Positions 52,268 through 61,128 of a stretch of DNA of 64,000 nucleotides are shown one piece after another; the stretch's first letter is position 1, and the number at the start of each line of letters is the position of its first letter. The position numbers and the translations under genes were made by a program. The notes beneath the pieces were generated by a model that was not told where the DNA came from, made no database searches, and saw only the letters and a program-made list of their open reading frames with translations. Origin of the DNA: Paenibacillus tepidiphilus (lineage in GTDB: Bacteria; Bacillota; Bacilli; Paenibacillales; Paenibacillaceae); contig NZ_VWRQ01000008.1 in the NCBI RefSeq assembly GCF_008635795.1, positions 1 to 64,000 on the forward strand, in the 5' to 3' direction.

Positions 52268-52312
52268 GAAGCAGCGCGTTTCCGGTATACGGAAGACGCG
52301 CTGCTTCTTTGT
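52268..52312 (+). terminator. Terminator of the VTC operon
   Basis: GAAGCAGCGCGTTTCCG pairs with CGGAAGACGCGCTGCTTC around TATA and is followed by TTTG. Confidence 0.85.
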
Positions 52313-52346
52313 TCATACAAGCATAGAACAGCTATAAATTATAGTT

Positions 52347-53255
52347 TCAGAGGACATCGCTGCTGTCATCCGGTACAATAATTTCAATATAACGGGGAAT
52401 AGTGCTGAGGGTGACAGGCAGCGGCGGCCCCTCTTCGCCGTCCACATTGGTCCTTACCGTATCCAGCGAGGAGAGGCTGACCTGCTTTGCCTTGAAGTAT
52501 ATGACATCCTTATGGTTCTGCAAGTTGCCTAGCAGCAGCGACAGGCCGGCGGTGAGTGTGCTGAACAGCGTAAGATCCTGAAAGATATAGCAGTGCAGCA
52601 GGCCGTCGTCCACAGCAGCTTCCGGCGCCAGCTTCTCAAAGCCGCCGACGGAGTTCGTCAGCGCAGCGACGAACAGCGGGGCATGTCCCTCCCATACCTG
52701 CCCGTCGTAAGCGATGGACAAGGGATGGGCGGAGCGGGCATTACCGGTGAGTGCAGTGACCCCTTCTTTAAGGTAGGCGAGTGCACCCAGCCTGGTCTTG
52801 TCTTCCGCAGTGACCCCGGATAACGATTCCGCCAGGGGGCCTGCGGCGACGACGTTGATGAACAGGCGGCTATTGAGCCGGCCGACATCGACCTTATGGG
52901 CGGTAGATGAGGTCAGAGCGGCAACCGCCTGCTCCGGGTCCAGCGGAATCCGCAGCGCCCGGGCGAAATCATTGACCGTTCCCAGCGGCACGATGCCCAG
53001 CTGCGGACGGTGCGGCTGATGCTCCAGTCCGTTGATCACTTCGTGCAGCGTGCCGTCACCGCCGATGGATACGACCAGGTGATACCCGTTCTCGCAGGCT
53101 GTTTTGCAGTATTCGGTTGCATCGCCCTCCCCTGCCGTCTCCTGTACGGTGACGGTATAACCAGCGGCCTTCAGGGAGGCTTCCGCTGCACCGGCGTACC
53201 TTGGCGCTTCCTCTTTCCCGGAAGAGGGATTTACGATAATCATCGCGAGCTGCAT
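52347..53255 (-). CDS. Diacylglycerol/lipid kinase of the DagK/YegS family
   Basis: 302 residues. The N-terminal catalytic domain has IVNPSSGKEEAPRY (phosphate loop), SIGGDGTLHEVINGL (GGDGT motif, near 68) and LGIVPLGTVNDFARALRIPL. The C-terminal domain is a beta sandwich ending VRTNVDGEEGPPLPVTLSTI. It phosphorylates diacylglycerol or a related lipid at the membrane face. AGGAGG precedes the ATG. It is convergent with the VTC operon and has no partner gene. Confidence 0.92.
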   Translation of the reverse strand: MQLAMIIVNPSSGKEEAPRYAGAAEASLKAAGYTVTVQETAGEGDATEYCKTACENGYHLVVSIGGDGTLHEVINGLEHQPHRPQLGIVPLGTVNDFARALRIPLDPEQAVAALTSSTAHKVDVGRLNSRLFINVVAAGPLAESLSGVTAEDKTRLGALAYLKEGVTALTGNARSAHPLSIAYDGQVWEGHAPLFVAALTNSVGGFEKLAPEAAVDDGLLHCYIFQDLTLFSTLTAGLSLLLGNLQNHKDVIYFKAKQVSLSSLDTVRTNVDGEEGPPLPVTLSTIPRYIEIIVPDDSSDVL

Positions 53256-53308
53256 GGACAGATTCCTCCTGTGTTTACCTATTAATAAGAGATTGGAAGT
53301 GATGATGG

Positions 53309-53773
53309 ATGATTCAGGCCAAAGAGGTGCTTGGCAATCAGCTTCTGGCCAATGCCAATGATCCGAGCTGGTATATCCCTTTCCTTCAGGCGACTGAGGG
53401 GATTACGGAGAAGCAGGCTTGCTGGAAGCCGGGTGCTGCCATGAACAGCATCGCCGAGTTAACCTGGCACTTAATATACTGGAATAAGACCTGGCAAGCC
53501 AGGTACCGTAAGGGGCATGTGGATGCCGTGCCGCCGATTGGCGACAATGACCTCAGTTTTGCGGTTCCGGCGGAGTCCTCCTTTGCCGGGTTACGTGCAG
53601 AGCTGGAGGAGGTGCTGCTGCATTGGCAGGAGCTGCTGGCGGAAGAACGCCTGGAGGAGAGTGTCGGCGGCTTCCCTGAACCGGCGGCGTGGTGGGAGAT
53701 TATCAGCAACGTAACCACGCACAATGCTTACCATATCGGGCAAATCATGCTGCTCCGTAAGCTGCAGACATAG
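53309..53773 (+). CDS. DinB-family protein
   Basis: 154 residues, one four-helix DinB/YfiT domain. The metal-binding His positions are visible: LTWHLIYWNKTWQARYRKGH (first His near 53) and TTHNAYHIGQIMLLRKLQ near the C-terminus with HNAYHIGQ. Members often act as thiol-dependent transferases using bacillithiol, or are uncharacterised. GGAAGTGATG precedes the ATG. It is a single gene. Confidence 0.88.
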   Translation: MIQAKEVLGNQLLANANDPSWYIPFLQATEGITEKQACWKPGAAMNSIAELTWHLIYWNKTWQARYRKGHVDAVPPIGDNDLSFAVPAESSFAGLRAELEEVLLHWQELLAEERLEESVGGFPEPAAWWEIISNVTTHNAYHIGQIMLLRKLQT

Positions 53774-53842
53774 AGGTGTAAGGCAGGATGCCCCTGGAGC
53801 GGGCAACCTGCCTATTTAAGCTGTGCGGAGAGCTATTACCTG

Positions 53843-54835
53843 TCAAAGCTCCTTCCGGCGCCGTTGGTACGATTCTGCATAGGCGGCGCTGCGGTAGTGC
53901 AGAATCGGGTCCTCCGTCAGAGCCATCCCTCTGGTAATGGCCGCCGGGTCCATCAGCAGTCCTTCGGGCTCGGGCATGATCTCCGTCAGATGCAGCCGCC
54001 CGAAATCAATCCGCCGCCGGTCTTCCGGCCAGGCGCGGGTAGGGTCATCGGTAGGATCACCATCCTCGCCAAACACAGCCACCAGCTGGAATACGGCCTC
54101 CTCTGCCTGCAGCCGCAGCTTCAGCTCTTCCTCCAGATAATCATCCGGCTGCTGCGCCGCCGCGTCTGCAGCCAATGTACGCACTCCGGTATCCGGTACC
54201 CATTCGAATTTCACTGGACGGGATTGTCCCGCTGCATCGACAAGGTAATAAGCATGAATACAGAAATAATGGCTCTCGGCATAACTGGCCGGGGGCTTCA
54301 GCCGTTTGGCGGCCATCAGGCTTTCTCTGCTCTCGGAGAAATGGCTGATGACCTCCTTGACCAGGTCGATTGGGCCGAGATTGCCCGAACGCGCCCGATG
54401 CACGGCGCCGATGATGTCAATGAAGGATTCCGGTGTACGGGCAAAAAAGACCGGCACCGTCGTTCCCACCAGACTCGGCTTCGTTCCATCCGGCAGCATG
54501 AATTGCACGCCCATCCCTTTCGCCGGGGACAGCAGATCGGCCAGCGCCGGATCGGTAGAGCTGCCGGAGAAGCGAACCACCGCTTCAGTCTCCTGCGTCT
54601 GCAGATGGGGCGCCCCGGTGAAGGCTGAGGCAAGGCCGTTCGGGCGGAAGACGGCGCGGCAGCAGATGCCTCTGGCATGCGCCCGGCGGTGACCCGGGTG
54701 AACCCCGGATAATCGTTCAATGGCGTCCACTCCCTGGGCAGCCAATCCGGACGGTCCGCAGACCGCAGCAGAGTCTGCTGCGGACAGAGCAGATCTATTC
54801 GGTATCTCGGAATCAGGCAGATCGGAATCATGCAT
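53843..54835 (-). CDS. Small heme catalase/peroxidase (SrpA/mini-catalase type)
   Basis: 330 residues, about two thirds of a classical catalase. The distal heme side is HPGHRRAHARGICCRAVF (near 47-64), where the second His with the RG motif is the catalase signature. Ser and Asn positions are replaced by FSGSSTDPALADLLSPAKGM and GMGVQFMLPDGTKPSLVGTT. The C-terminal ILHYRSAAYAESYQRRRKEL supplies the proximal Tyr-Arg region. Such small members usually act as peroxidases on organic peroxides. The Asn usual in the distal pocket cannot be placed with confidence. AGGAGGG precedes the ATG. Confidence 0.85.
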   Translation of the reverse strand: MHDSDLPDSEIPNRSALSAADSAAVCGPSGLAAQGVDAIERLSGVHPGHRRAHARGICCRAVFRPNGLASAFTGAPHLQTQETEAVVRFSGSSTDPALADLLSPAKGMGVQFMLPDGTKPSLVGTTVPVFFARTPESFIDIIGAVHRARSGNLGPIDLVKEVISHFSESRESLMAAKRLKPPASYAESHYFCIHAYYLVDAAGQSRPVKFEWVPDTGVRTLAADAAAQQPDDYLEEELKLRLQAEEAVFQLVAVFGEDGDPTDDPTRAWPEDRRRIDFGRLHLTEIMPEPEGLLMDPAAITRGMALTEDPILHYRSAAYAESYQRRRKEL

Positions 54836-55172
54836 AACCGGTACCCTCCTAAACGAATTTACGTTACATCCGCACTTCCCAATATATTACCACGCGGGTT
54901 TTTGCCTTAAACCTGTGCGGGTGAGCGTCTTTACCTCCGGCCAGCGGCAAGGGAGAATAAGCTATATAGATTGAACTAAAGATTCTGTGCTGGGAGTAGC
55001 CGTGACGCCAGAGAATATTTGGACTTCCGGTCGCTTCCCTTCCACAGATTTCTTGATTCATACCACTAGATGCGGTTCCGGCCTCCGCCTGATTGCTTTC
55101 CTCTGTAAAGCTGATAGCCAAAGCGCGAGCTGTCATCGTTATAATGCTGAAAAGAAGATCGTTCACTGCCAT
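54836..55172. other. Intergenic stretch before repeat copy D
   Basis: No convincing gene. A minus-strand frame (54864-55172) starts inside the repeat without a ribosome site and looks accidental. No terminator or promoter with strong consensus was found. Confidence 0.4.
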
Positions 55173-55543
55173 TAGTTTGATTTTCGCACTCTATTTCAGC
55201 CTGTTTTACGAATTTCAGCCATCTAATTAGATTATCGCCACTTAAATTGGTCGATATAGAGGGAATTACTATTTTTCGCCTATATTAAGTGGCGAATATC
55301 CAACTAAGTCTGTAATCATCCACCATACAGGACAAATTAAGTGGCGATTTTCCAACTACAGTCTGCAAACAGGGATTGTATTGCGTTCATCATAACCATA
55401 CAGAGCCAGCTTCCAGCAAATTCCACAGCAATTAGCGTTATTTATCCGGATATCGGGGAACGGGCAGCGGACGGAAGTCCATAGCTTTATCGAATTCATT
55501 TTCCGGCCTTATCCAGCCCAATCTTAAGTTCAACTGATATAGT
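55173..55543 (+). repeat. Dispersed intergenic repeat, copy D (most complete)
   Basis: About 370 bp. Left end TAGTTTGATTTTCGCACTC; arm 1 GATTATCGCCACTTAAAT (55230-55247); arm 2 ATTAAGTGGCGAATATCC (55284-55301); arm 3 ATTAAGTGGCGATTTTCC (55336-55353). Right half with CATCATAACCATACAGAG, ATCGGGGAACGGG and CCGGCCTTATCC, ending near TTAAGTTCAACTGATATAG. Arm 1 is the inverted complement of arms 2 and 3, so the element can form alternative hairpins. Confidence 0.9.
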
Positions 55544-55675
55544 CGCCGGCACAATTAAAAATTTATCAATGAAAATTCGATATATTAACTATAGATAAAT
55601 TAACGGCTGCGGGAAGCAGCCGTGCAAGAATACAGAATTGAAGCAGAAGCGTCAACGCGCATAGGGGGAAACCAG

Positions 55676-56494
55676 ATGAATCATGTCGGATCGCTAGAGA
55701 ATATTATCGCCGCAATTCCGGTACTTAAGGCGGCGGTTCCAGCAGACCTGTCCATCGCCGTATGCGATCTGGAAAAGTTCATTGCTTACTGGCCGGGTGA
55801 AAATATACAGCTTGATATCCGCAAGGGGCAGCTCCTGCATCCGGAGGAGCCGCTGACCCAGGCGATCCGCACCAATGCAGCCTTGAAGGCGGAGGTGCCT
55901 GCCGAGTTCTACGGGTTCGAATTTACGGGGACGGCCACACCGCTGCACGATGCAGAGGGCCGGGTTATCGGCGGCATTGCAGTACAACTGAGACGGCAAA
56001 GTGAGCTGCGGTCCATCTCCGACCAAATTACCAGCTCACTGGCCTCCGCCAGTGAAAGACTGGCGGAAGTCGCCGGCGGCTCCGGCGAGCTGGCCGATTT
56101 TACCGGCCGGCTGTTGGCGCTGGCGCAGCGCACGGGGGAGCAGGTGAAGGAGACCGACCAGGTGGTGTCCATTATCAAGAATGTGGCAAGCCAGACGAAC
56201 CTGCTCGGCATCAACGCAGCAATTGAAGCTGCCCATGCCGGAGACAAGGGCAGAGGATTCGGCGTCGTGGCGGGTGAGATCCGTAAGCTGTCCAGTGAAA
56301 CGGTGGACTCCACCAAGGTCATCCAGGGCACCCTGGTTACGTTCCGGGAGGCCACGGCGCAAATGGGGGAGTCCATTGAGCGCATTGCCGCCATCGTCCA
56401 GAGCCAGGCGGCGTCCTCCCAGGAGATCTCCGCGTTCATTGAGGAGATCCGGCAAATGTCCGGAAAGCTGAATGAATACGCACAAAAGCTGTAG
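55676..56494 (+). CDS. Soluble chemotaxis-type signalling protein
   Basis: 272 residues from the ATG at 55676 (AGGGGG seven bases upstream). No membrane segment. The N-terminal part (about 1-125) looks like a small PAS/Cache-like input domain: [40 protein letters not shown]. The rest is a short methyl-accepting signalling coiled coil with [20 protein letters not shown] and [20 protein letters not shown]. The tip sequence is conserved, so it should act in a CheA/CheW array or a cytoplasmic cluster. The ligand is unknown. Confidence 0.88.
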   Translation: MNHVGSLENIIAAIPVLKAAVPADLSIAVCDLEKFIAYWPGENIQLDIRKGQLLHPEEPLTQAIRTNAALKAEVPAEFYGFEFTGTATPLHDAEGRVIGGIAVQLRRQSELRSISDQITSSLASASERLAEVAGGSGELADFTGRLLALAQRTGEQVKETDQVVSIIKNVASQTNLLGINAAIEAAHAGDKGRGFGVVAGEIRKLSSETVDSTKVIQGTLVTFREATAQMGESIERIAAIVQSQAASSQEISAFIEEIRQMSGKLNEYAQKL

Positions 56495-56654
56495 CCGACG
56501 AAGCGTACCCCAGGCCTTCCAGCCGGGGGCCCCGCCTGCCTGCAAGTTGACACGATTCTGGAATGAACAAGGGGATTGCTATAGCGATTTCCTTGCTATT
56601 TTTCAGGGAAACACTCAGAATTGTTAGGATACGTAAGTAAGGGAGTATAAGAGA

Positions 56655-57449
56655 ATGAGCGATGTATTGGCAAGGAACAAGGTTAAGGTAATAGGGGAAG
56701 GCAGTCGTGTGATGATGTTCGCCCATGGGTTCGGCTGCGATCAAACCATGTGGAGCATGATCACACCTGCCTTTATGAAGGACTACCGTCTGGTGCTGTT
56801 TGATTACGTAGGCTCGGGCGGCTCGGACCTGACTGCATACAGTCTGGAGAAGTACGGCACGTTCCGCGGCTATGTGCAGGATGTGTTCGATATTGCGGAC
56901 GCGGTGGACCTGACCGATATGATCTTCGTCGGTCATTCCGTCAGCTCGATGATCGGGATGCTGGCTTCCATAGAACGGCCGGAGCTGTTCCACAAGCTGG
57001 TCATGATCGGCCCGTCGCCGCGATACTTGAATGATGGGGATTATTACGGCGGGTTCGAGCGCAGTGATATTCTGGAGCTGCTGGAGATGATGGAGATGAA
57101 CTTCAGCGGCTGGGCCAGCTTCATGGCGCCGCTGGCCATGAACAATCCGGAGCTTCCCCATTTGACGCAGGAGCTGGAGCGGAGCTTTATTGCCGCCGAT
57201 CCGGCGATTGCGCGGGAATTCGCCGAGGTCACCTTCCTGTCGGATCACCGGCAGGAGCTGCCGAACGCGGCCATTCCCACGCTGATCATGCAATGCTCCG
57301 ATGACAGCATTGTGCCGATGGAGGTGGGCGAGTATCTGCACCGGCAGCTGAAGAACAGCACACTCCGCCTGATGAAGGCGAAGGGCCACTATCCGCATAT
57401 CAGCCATCCGGAGGAGACGGTTTCGCTGATCTGCGAGTTTTTGCAATAA
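56655..57449 (+). CDS. RsbQ-like alpha/beta hydrolase
   Basis: 264 residues, the length of RsbQ. The catalytic triad can be placed: Ser95 in VGHSVSS, Asp216 or 217 in CSDDSIVP, His245 in KGHYPHISHP. The start (VKVIGEGSRVMMFAHGFGCD, WSMITPAFMKDYRLVLFDYV) is typical of RsbQ. In B. subtilis RsbQ works with the PAS domain of the RsbP phosphatase in the energy-stress pathway, presumably by supplying or processing a small hydrophobic ligand. Here the adjacent gene, 42 bp downstream, encodes a PAS-GGDEF protein rather than a PP2C phosphatase. Confidence 0.9.
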   Translation: MSDVLARNKVKVIGEGSRVMMFAHGFGCDQTMWSMITPAFMKDYRLVLFDYVGSGGSDLTAYSLEKYGTFRGYVQDVFDIADAVDLTDMIFVGHSVSSMIGMLASIERPELFHKLVMIGPSPRYLNDGDYYGGFERSDILELLEMMEMNFSGWASFMAPLAMNNPELPHLTQELERSFIAADPAIAREFAEVTFLSDHRQELPNAAIPTLIMQCSDDSIVPMEVGEYLHRQLKNSTLRLMKAKGHYPHISHPEETVSLICEFLQ

Positions 57450-57491
57450 GGAATATCCGGATGATTATTAGTATTGAGAGGTATCGGCAGT

Positions 57492-58511
57492 ATGGATGAA
57501 CGGTTGGATTATGCCCCGTGCGGGTATTTTTCCCTGACCCACGAAGGAATAATGACCAGTGTCAATCAGACATTTCTGGATATGATGGGCTACTCGCGCG
57601 GGGAATTACTGCATACGCATGTTGAATCCATTATGTCCAAAGCCAATCAGCTGATCTTCCATTCCTATTTCTATCCTCATATCAACTTAAGCGGACATGT
57701 GGAGGAGCTGTTTATCAGCATTAAAAACCGGGCTGGGCAGTCGATCCCGTTCATTCTGAACGGCAGACGCAGCGAGCGCGCAGGTGACGAGACCATCGAC
57801 TGTGTAATGGTCCAAATGAGCAAGCGGCTCGATTATGAGCAGGAGCTGCGGGGGGCGAAGACCCGGCTCGAGGAGGCCTACCTGGAGCAGGAGCAGGTGC
57901 TTGCACGCCTGCAGCAGCTGCACGCCGAAATCGGCCAGAAACAGACGGAGCTTCTCGAGCTGAACGCGGTTCTGCTCGATCTGTCCACAACGGACAAGCT
58001 GACCGGACTAAGGAACCGCCGTTATCTGCAGGAGCATCTGGACGCGATGCTGACAACCTGCGCCGCAGCGGCGGAGCCGTTCTCGCTGCTTATTGTCGAC
58101 ATCGACCACTTCAAACGGGTGAACGATACCTTCGGGCATCTTGCCGGCGATCAGGTACTGGAGCTGCTCGGCGGCCTTCTGACCTACCATTGCCGCGAAC
58201 AGGACACGGTTGCCAGATATGGCGGAGAGGAATTTGTGCTGCTTCTGCCCGGCCTGAATGCTGCAGAGGCTAAGCTCGTGGCGGAGAATCTGCGGCTGAA
58301 TGTCGCCGGGGCGGTATGGGAGCCGGTGAGGATCACGATAAGCATAGGCATCGCCACCTTTACCGGGCAGGATTCCAGCGAGTCCCTGCTGAGGAAGGCA
58401 GACGAGGCCCTCTATGTCTCTAAGGAGAATGGCCGCAACCGCGTGACGCATCATTTGGACGGTATGCATCGGGCCCCCTCTGAACATGTCCCAATATATC
58501 ATTTAAAATAA
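57492..58511 (+). CDS. PAS-domain diguanylate cyclase
   Basis: 339 residues from the ATG at 57492, ten bases after GAGAGG; an upstream TTG is less likely. A PAS domain covers about 5-115 (YAPCGYFSLTHEGIMTSVNQ, FLDMMGYSRGELL). A coiled coil with QEQVLARLQQLHAEIGQKQT follows (about 120-160), then a GGDEF domain with DKLTGLRNRRYLQEHLD, DIDHFKRVNDTFGHLAGDQV and the catalytic loop RYGGEEFVLLLPG. The GGEEF and metal Asp residues are intact, so it should make cyclic di-GMP. Its PAS domain may receive the product or ligand of the RsbQ-like hydrolase encoded just upstream. Confidence 0.92.
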   Translation: MDERLDYAPCGYFSLTHEGIMTSVNQTFLDMMGYSRGELLHTHVESIMSKANQLIFHSYFYPHINLSGHVEELFISIKNRAGQSIPFILNGRRSERAGDETIDCVMVQMSKRLDYEQELRGAKTRLEEAYLEQEQVLARLQQLHAEIGQKQTELLELNAVLLDLSTTDKLTGLRNRRYLQEHLDAMLTTCAAAAEPFSLLIVDIDHFKRVNDTFGHLAGDQVLELLGGLLTYHCREQDTVARYGGEEFVLLLPGLNAAEAKLVAENLRLNVAGAVWEPVRITISIGIATFTGQDSSESLLRKADEALYVSKENGRNRVTHHLDGMHRAPSEHVPIYHLK

Positions 58512-58512
58512 A

Positions 58513-58577
58513 GCAACCCCCGCAACCGGAGGGATGCGGCCTTTGCAGGCCGTTCCTTTCCGGGGCGGGGGTTGCTT
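58513..58577. terminator. Long terminator hairpin between convergent genes
   Basis: GCAACCCCCGC and GCGGGGGTTGC enclose a further imperfect stem. It lies directly after the stop of the diguanylate cyclase gene and 12 bases before the stop of the convergent P60 gene, and can serve both. Confidence 0.75.
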
Positions 58578-58588
58578 GCATGAGCGCA

Positions 58589-59635
58589 TCATAAAATTCT
58601 GCGCGCCGTAACAAACCGTTCCTTCCATTTCCCGTCGAAAGCTTCCATATGTACGCCTTGTTCCTTGGAATAGGTGTGAAGAATCTGATTATTCCCGGCA
58701 TAGATGGCCACATGTCCGATGTCCAGACCGCGGGCGCTGAAGAACAGCAGGTCTCCCGTGCGCAGCTCGTTCACTCCGACCTTAACTCCTTCTTCAGCCT
58801 GATTGTAGGAGACGCGGGGCAGATCCACCGACAAGACATCGGAATAGAGGCGCTTCACAAAAGAGGAGCAGTCAAAGGTAGCGGTCTGGTCCGGCGAGGC
58901 CCCGAATTCATAGGGGGTTCCCTTAAACTTGAGACCGTAAGTAATCAGCGCTTCGCCTTGCTTAAGCAGCAGGGAATCACTTGTGTAGTCGGTATACTTC
59001 GGCTTGGCTGAGATGTATCCGATCTTGCCGTCTTCCGTCCGCACTTTCAGCCAGAGGGTCCCTGCCTCGCTAAGGACATGCACCTTGCTTCCGCCCGGAA
59101 GCAGTTCACCGCTTACCGCTTCTCCGGCGGCATCGGGGGTGCTGCGCAGATTAACTCCCCAGCGGATGGATGTTTCATATCCGGCCGTCGAGGAGATCTG
59201 CACCGTGCCGGTAGCCGGCATCCAGCTCACAGTGCCGCCCAGCGTTTCGCTGACGAGCCGCAGCGGGATGAGGCTCTGACCTTCCTCAAGCCGGCCGGGG
59301 ACGGGCACGCTCAGCGTCTGGCTGTTCAGCCGCGCAGCGTTGCTGCCGATTTGGTAGGTCAGCGAGCTGTCCCCTTTGACCGCTGTAACCGTCTTGGAGG
59401 CATTATCCCAGGAGAGCTCCGCTCCCAGCTTCGTAAACAGCCCGCGCAGCGGGACGAGCACTGTGCCGTTGATATTGAGCGGCTCCGCCTCCGGCTGATA
59501 CGGCTTGCCGTCCAGAATGATGGATACCGCCGCCGGCTTTCCGGCAGTCACTGTCGCCGCTTCTGCCGGAGCCGGATTGAAATAAACCAGAGGTAACGCC
59601 AGGAGCGGCAGCAGCAGCTTGTTCGTCTTCGTCAT
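58589..59635 (-). CDS. Secreted NlpC/P60 peptidase with copper-amine-oxidase-like stalk domain
   Basis: 348 residues. Signal peptide ending near AEAA. Two-part stalk domain of the copper-amine-oxidase N-terminal type (about 38-150: INGTVLVPLRGLFTKLGAEL, QSLIPLRLVSETLGGTVSW). Then an SH3b domain (about 155-210: GVNLRSTPDAAGEAVSGELL, GKIGYIS). Then NlpC/P60 (about 225-348) with the catalytic Cys in ATFDCSSFVKRLYSD and His in GLDIGHVAIYAGNNQILHTY. It should cleave cell-wall peptide bonds involving D-Glu. AAGGTG precedes the ATG. Confidence 0.93.
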   Translation of the reverse strand: MTKTNKLLLPLLALPLVYFNPAPAEAATVTAGKPAAVSIILDGKPYQPEAEPLNINGTVLVPLRGLFTKLGAELSWDNASKTVTAVKGDSSLTYQIGSNAARLNSQTLSVPVPGRLEEGQSLIPLRLVSETLGGTVSWMPATGTVQISSTAGYETSIRWGVNLRSTPDAAGEAVSGELLPGGSKVHVLSEAGTLWLKVRTEDGKIGYISAKPKYTDYTSDSLLLKQGEALITYGLKFKGTPYEFGASPDQTATFDCSSFVKRLYSDVLSVDLPRVSYNQAEEGVKVGVNELRTGDLLFFSARGLDIGHVAIYAGNNQILHTYSKEQGVHMEAFDGKWKERFVTARRIL

Positions 59636-59750
59636 GAGTTCATCACCTTGTGGATAGAATGGTTACTACACCACTTGGACGATAATGGGCATAAAAGGTT
59701 CTGTGGTAATTATTGGGGCGCACTTCAATCAGGGCGCTCAACAGTACCTG

Positions 59751-60182
59751 TTACACGTAGAATATCTTCTCCTGCAGCAGGTCGAGCGCTCGCTCGATCT
59801 CTTGTTGCTGCTCCGCTGTCAGGTGCTCGATCCGTTCGCCGACCCGCTGCGCGGCGCCCCGAAAGACTTCGTCGATCATGGCCTGGCCTTCGGGAGACAG
59901 CGTGATGCCCTGCTTGCGCCGGTCGGCCGGGTCCGTCACCTTGACCAGCAGCTCCTTCTCTGTCAGCTTCCGCAGCTCGCGGCTTGTATTGGGCATCGAC
60001 ATATGCATGCAGTCACTGATTTCGCTGAGCGTCACCGGCTGGCTGACCGCAATATATTCGAGGATTTTATATTGAACCGGTGTGAGCGTTTCCGGCTTTA
60101 CATCCTTGGTAATATCGTTCGTAATCTGATGGACGGCGGCGGTGAAGGCCACGAATTTTTTGAATAACGGATGATTGTCCAC
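59751..60182 (-). CDS. MarR-family transcriptional regulator
   Basis: 143 residues from a GTG preceded by GGAGGTGA. The winged helix is typical: LTPVQYKILEYIAVSQPVTL, SEISDCMHMSMPNTSRELRK, LTEKELLVKVTDPADRRKQG, ITLSPEGQAMIDEVF. It is divergent from the flavodoxin-fold oxidoreductase gene, and the spacer holds two similar imperfect palindromes. It most likely represses that gene until a phenolic, quinone or thiol-reactive compound is present. Confidence 0.92.
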   Translation of the reverse strand: MDNHPLFKKFVAFTAAVHQITNDITKDVKPETLTPVQYKILEYIAVSQPVTLSEISDCMHMSMPNTSRELRKLTEKELLVKVTDPADRRKQGITLSPEGQAMIDEVFRGAAQRVGERIEHLTAEQQQEIERALDLLQEKIFYV

Positions 60183-60230
60183 TTATAGTCACCTCCAGAA
60201 GACAACATAGCAATAATATTATCTAATAAC

Positions 60231-60292
60231 AATTATCATTTGACAACTAAATTTCGGGATGCTATTGTTTTTGTTATCAAAAGACAACTAAA
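60231..60292. promoter_or_regulatory. Paired MarR-type operators
   Basis: ATTATCATTTGACAACTAAA (60232-60251) and GTTATCAAAAGACAACTAAA (60273-60292) are near-identical direct copies, 41 bases apart. Each contains an imperfect palindrome of the form GTTATC-N4-GACAAC. A third GAAGACAAC lies near 60198 on the other side. They flank the probable promoter of the oxidoreductase gene. Confidence 0.65.
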
Positions 60293-60302
60293 GGAGGGCC
60301 TC

Positions 60303-60887
60303 ATGAACACGTTGATTATCTATACTCATCCCAATCATCAGAGCTTAAGCTACGCCTTTTTGCAGGAGGTTATCCGCGGCTGCCGCGAGAATCCGGGCTG
60401 CCGGGAGATTCAGGTGCTGGATTTGTATGCAGAGCAGTTCAATCCGCTGCTGGAATTCGGGGAGCAGAAGCGCCGCCGGGATATGCACATCGACCCGGAG
60501 CTGAGCAAGTACCGGGAGCAGCTGCTCTGGGCCGAGCGGATTGTGCTGGTCTATCCGATCTGGTGGGGGCGGCCGCCGGCAATGCTCATGGGTTACATTG
60601 ACCGCATGTTTGCCTCGAACTTCGCTTACCGCGACAAGGGCGGTTTGATTCCCGAAGGGCTGCTCCAAGGCAAATCGGTCGTATGCATCTCCTCGATGAA
60701 GGGACCGGCCCATTACCCGTTGTTGTGGCTGAATAATGCCCATAAGGTGCTGATGAAGCGGGCGCTGTTCAATTATGTCGGCATCCGCAGCGTGAAATTC
60801 TTCGAATTCGGCGGTATGGAGAGTCCGAAGGGCGGGCATGACCGCAAGCTGGCACGGGTGTACCGTTATTTCAAGACAGTGGGCTAA
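60303..60887 (+). CDS. Flavodoxin-fold NAD(P)H oxidoreductase (KefF/MdaB type)
   Basis: 194 residues from the ATG at 60303, five bases after GGAGG; longer in-frame starts run through the operator. Motifs of the flavodoxin_2 family: LIIYTHPNHQSLSYAFLQEV at the start, WAERIVLVYPIWWGRPPAML (quinone and FMN pocket) near 80, GYIDRMFASNFAYRD and KGRALFNYVG-like positions later. It reduces quinones or azo compounds by two electrons with an FMN cofactor. Control by the divergent MarR protein is likely. Confidence 0.9.
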   Translation: MNTLIIYTHPNHQSLSYAFLQEVIRGCRENPGCREIQVLDLYAEQFNPLLEFGEQKRRRDMHIDPELSKYREQLLWAERIVLVYPIWWGRPPAMLMGYIDRMFASNFAYRDKGGLIPEGLLQGKSVVCISSMKGPAHYPLLWLNNAHKVLMKRALFNYVGIRSVKFFEFGGMESPKGGHDRKLARVYRYFKTVG

Positions 60888-60915
60888 TCGTGTGGTTCAT
60901 GGGCCAGCTAAAGCG

Positions 60916-60994
60916 TCAGGCTAATCCATCAGACAAATCTATCAGACAAATCTATCAGACAATTCATCAGACAAATTCATGAGGCTAATTCATT
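60916..60994 (+). repeat. Short tandem repeat, about 13-bp unit
   Basis: Four clear copies of ATCAGACAAATCT or its close variants (from 60928), flanked on both sides by a related GGCTAATTC-type unit, giving about six units in total. It lies between the oxidoreductase stop and the promoter of the QorB-like gene and does not code. Confidence 0.85.
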
Positions 60995-61007
60995 CCGTCG
61001 GGGGCAA

Positions 61008-61036
61008 TTGACAATCACAGCAATTGTAACTACAAT
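61008..61036 (+). promoter_or_regulatory. Promoter and palindromic operator of the QorB-like gene
   Basis: TTGACA (61008-61013) and TACAAT (61031-61036) are separated by exactly 17 bases, a strong sigma-A promoter. The -10 is half of the perfect palindrome ATTGTAACTACAAT (61023-61036), and GTAAC...GTTAC adds a second inverted pair. A repressor of the HxlR/QorR or MarR type could sit here. Confidence 0.7.
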
Positions 61037-61128
61037 GGTTACAGGAGCGAAAACCTCCATTATAGCATCTACAGCATGATTATTAGCGGCAGTTTAAATA
61101 CCTATCAATCACATGGAGGAATCAGAAC

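Noticed and set aside
54864..55172. 102-codon minus-strand frame upstream of repeat copy D
   Set aside because: Starts inside the repeat without a ribosome site; composition not convincing.
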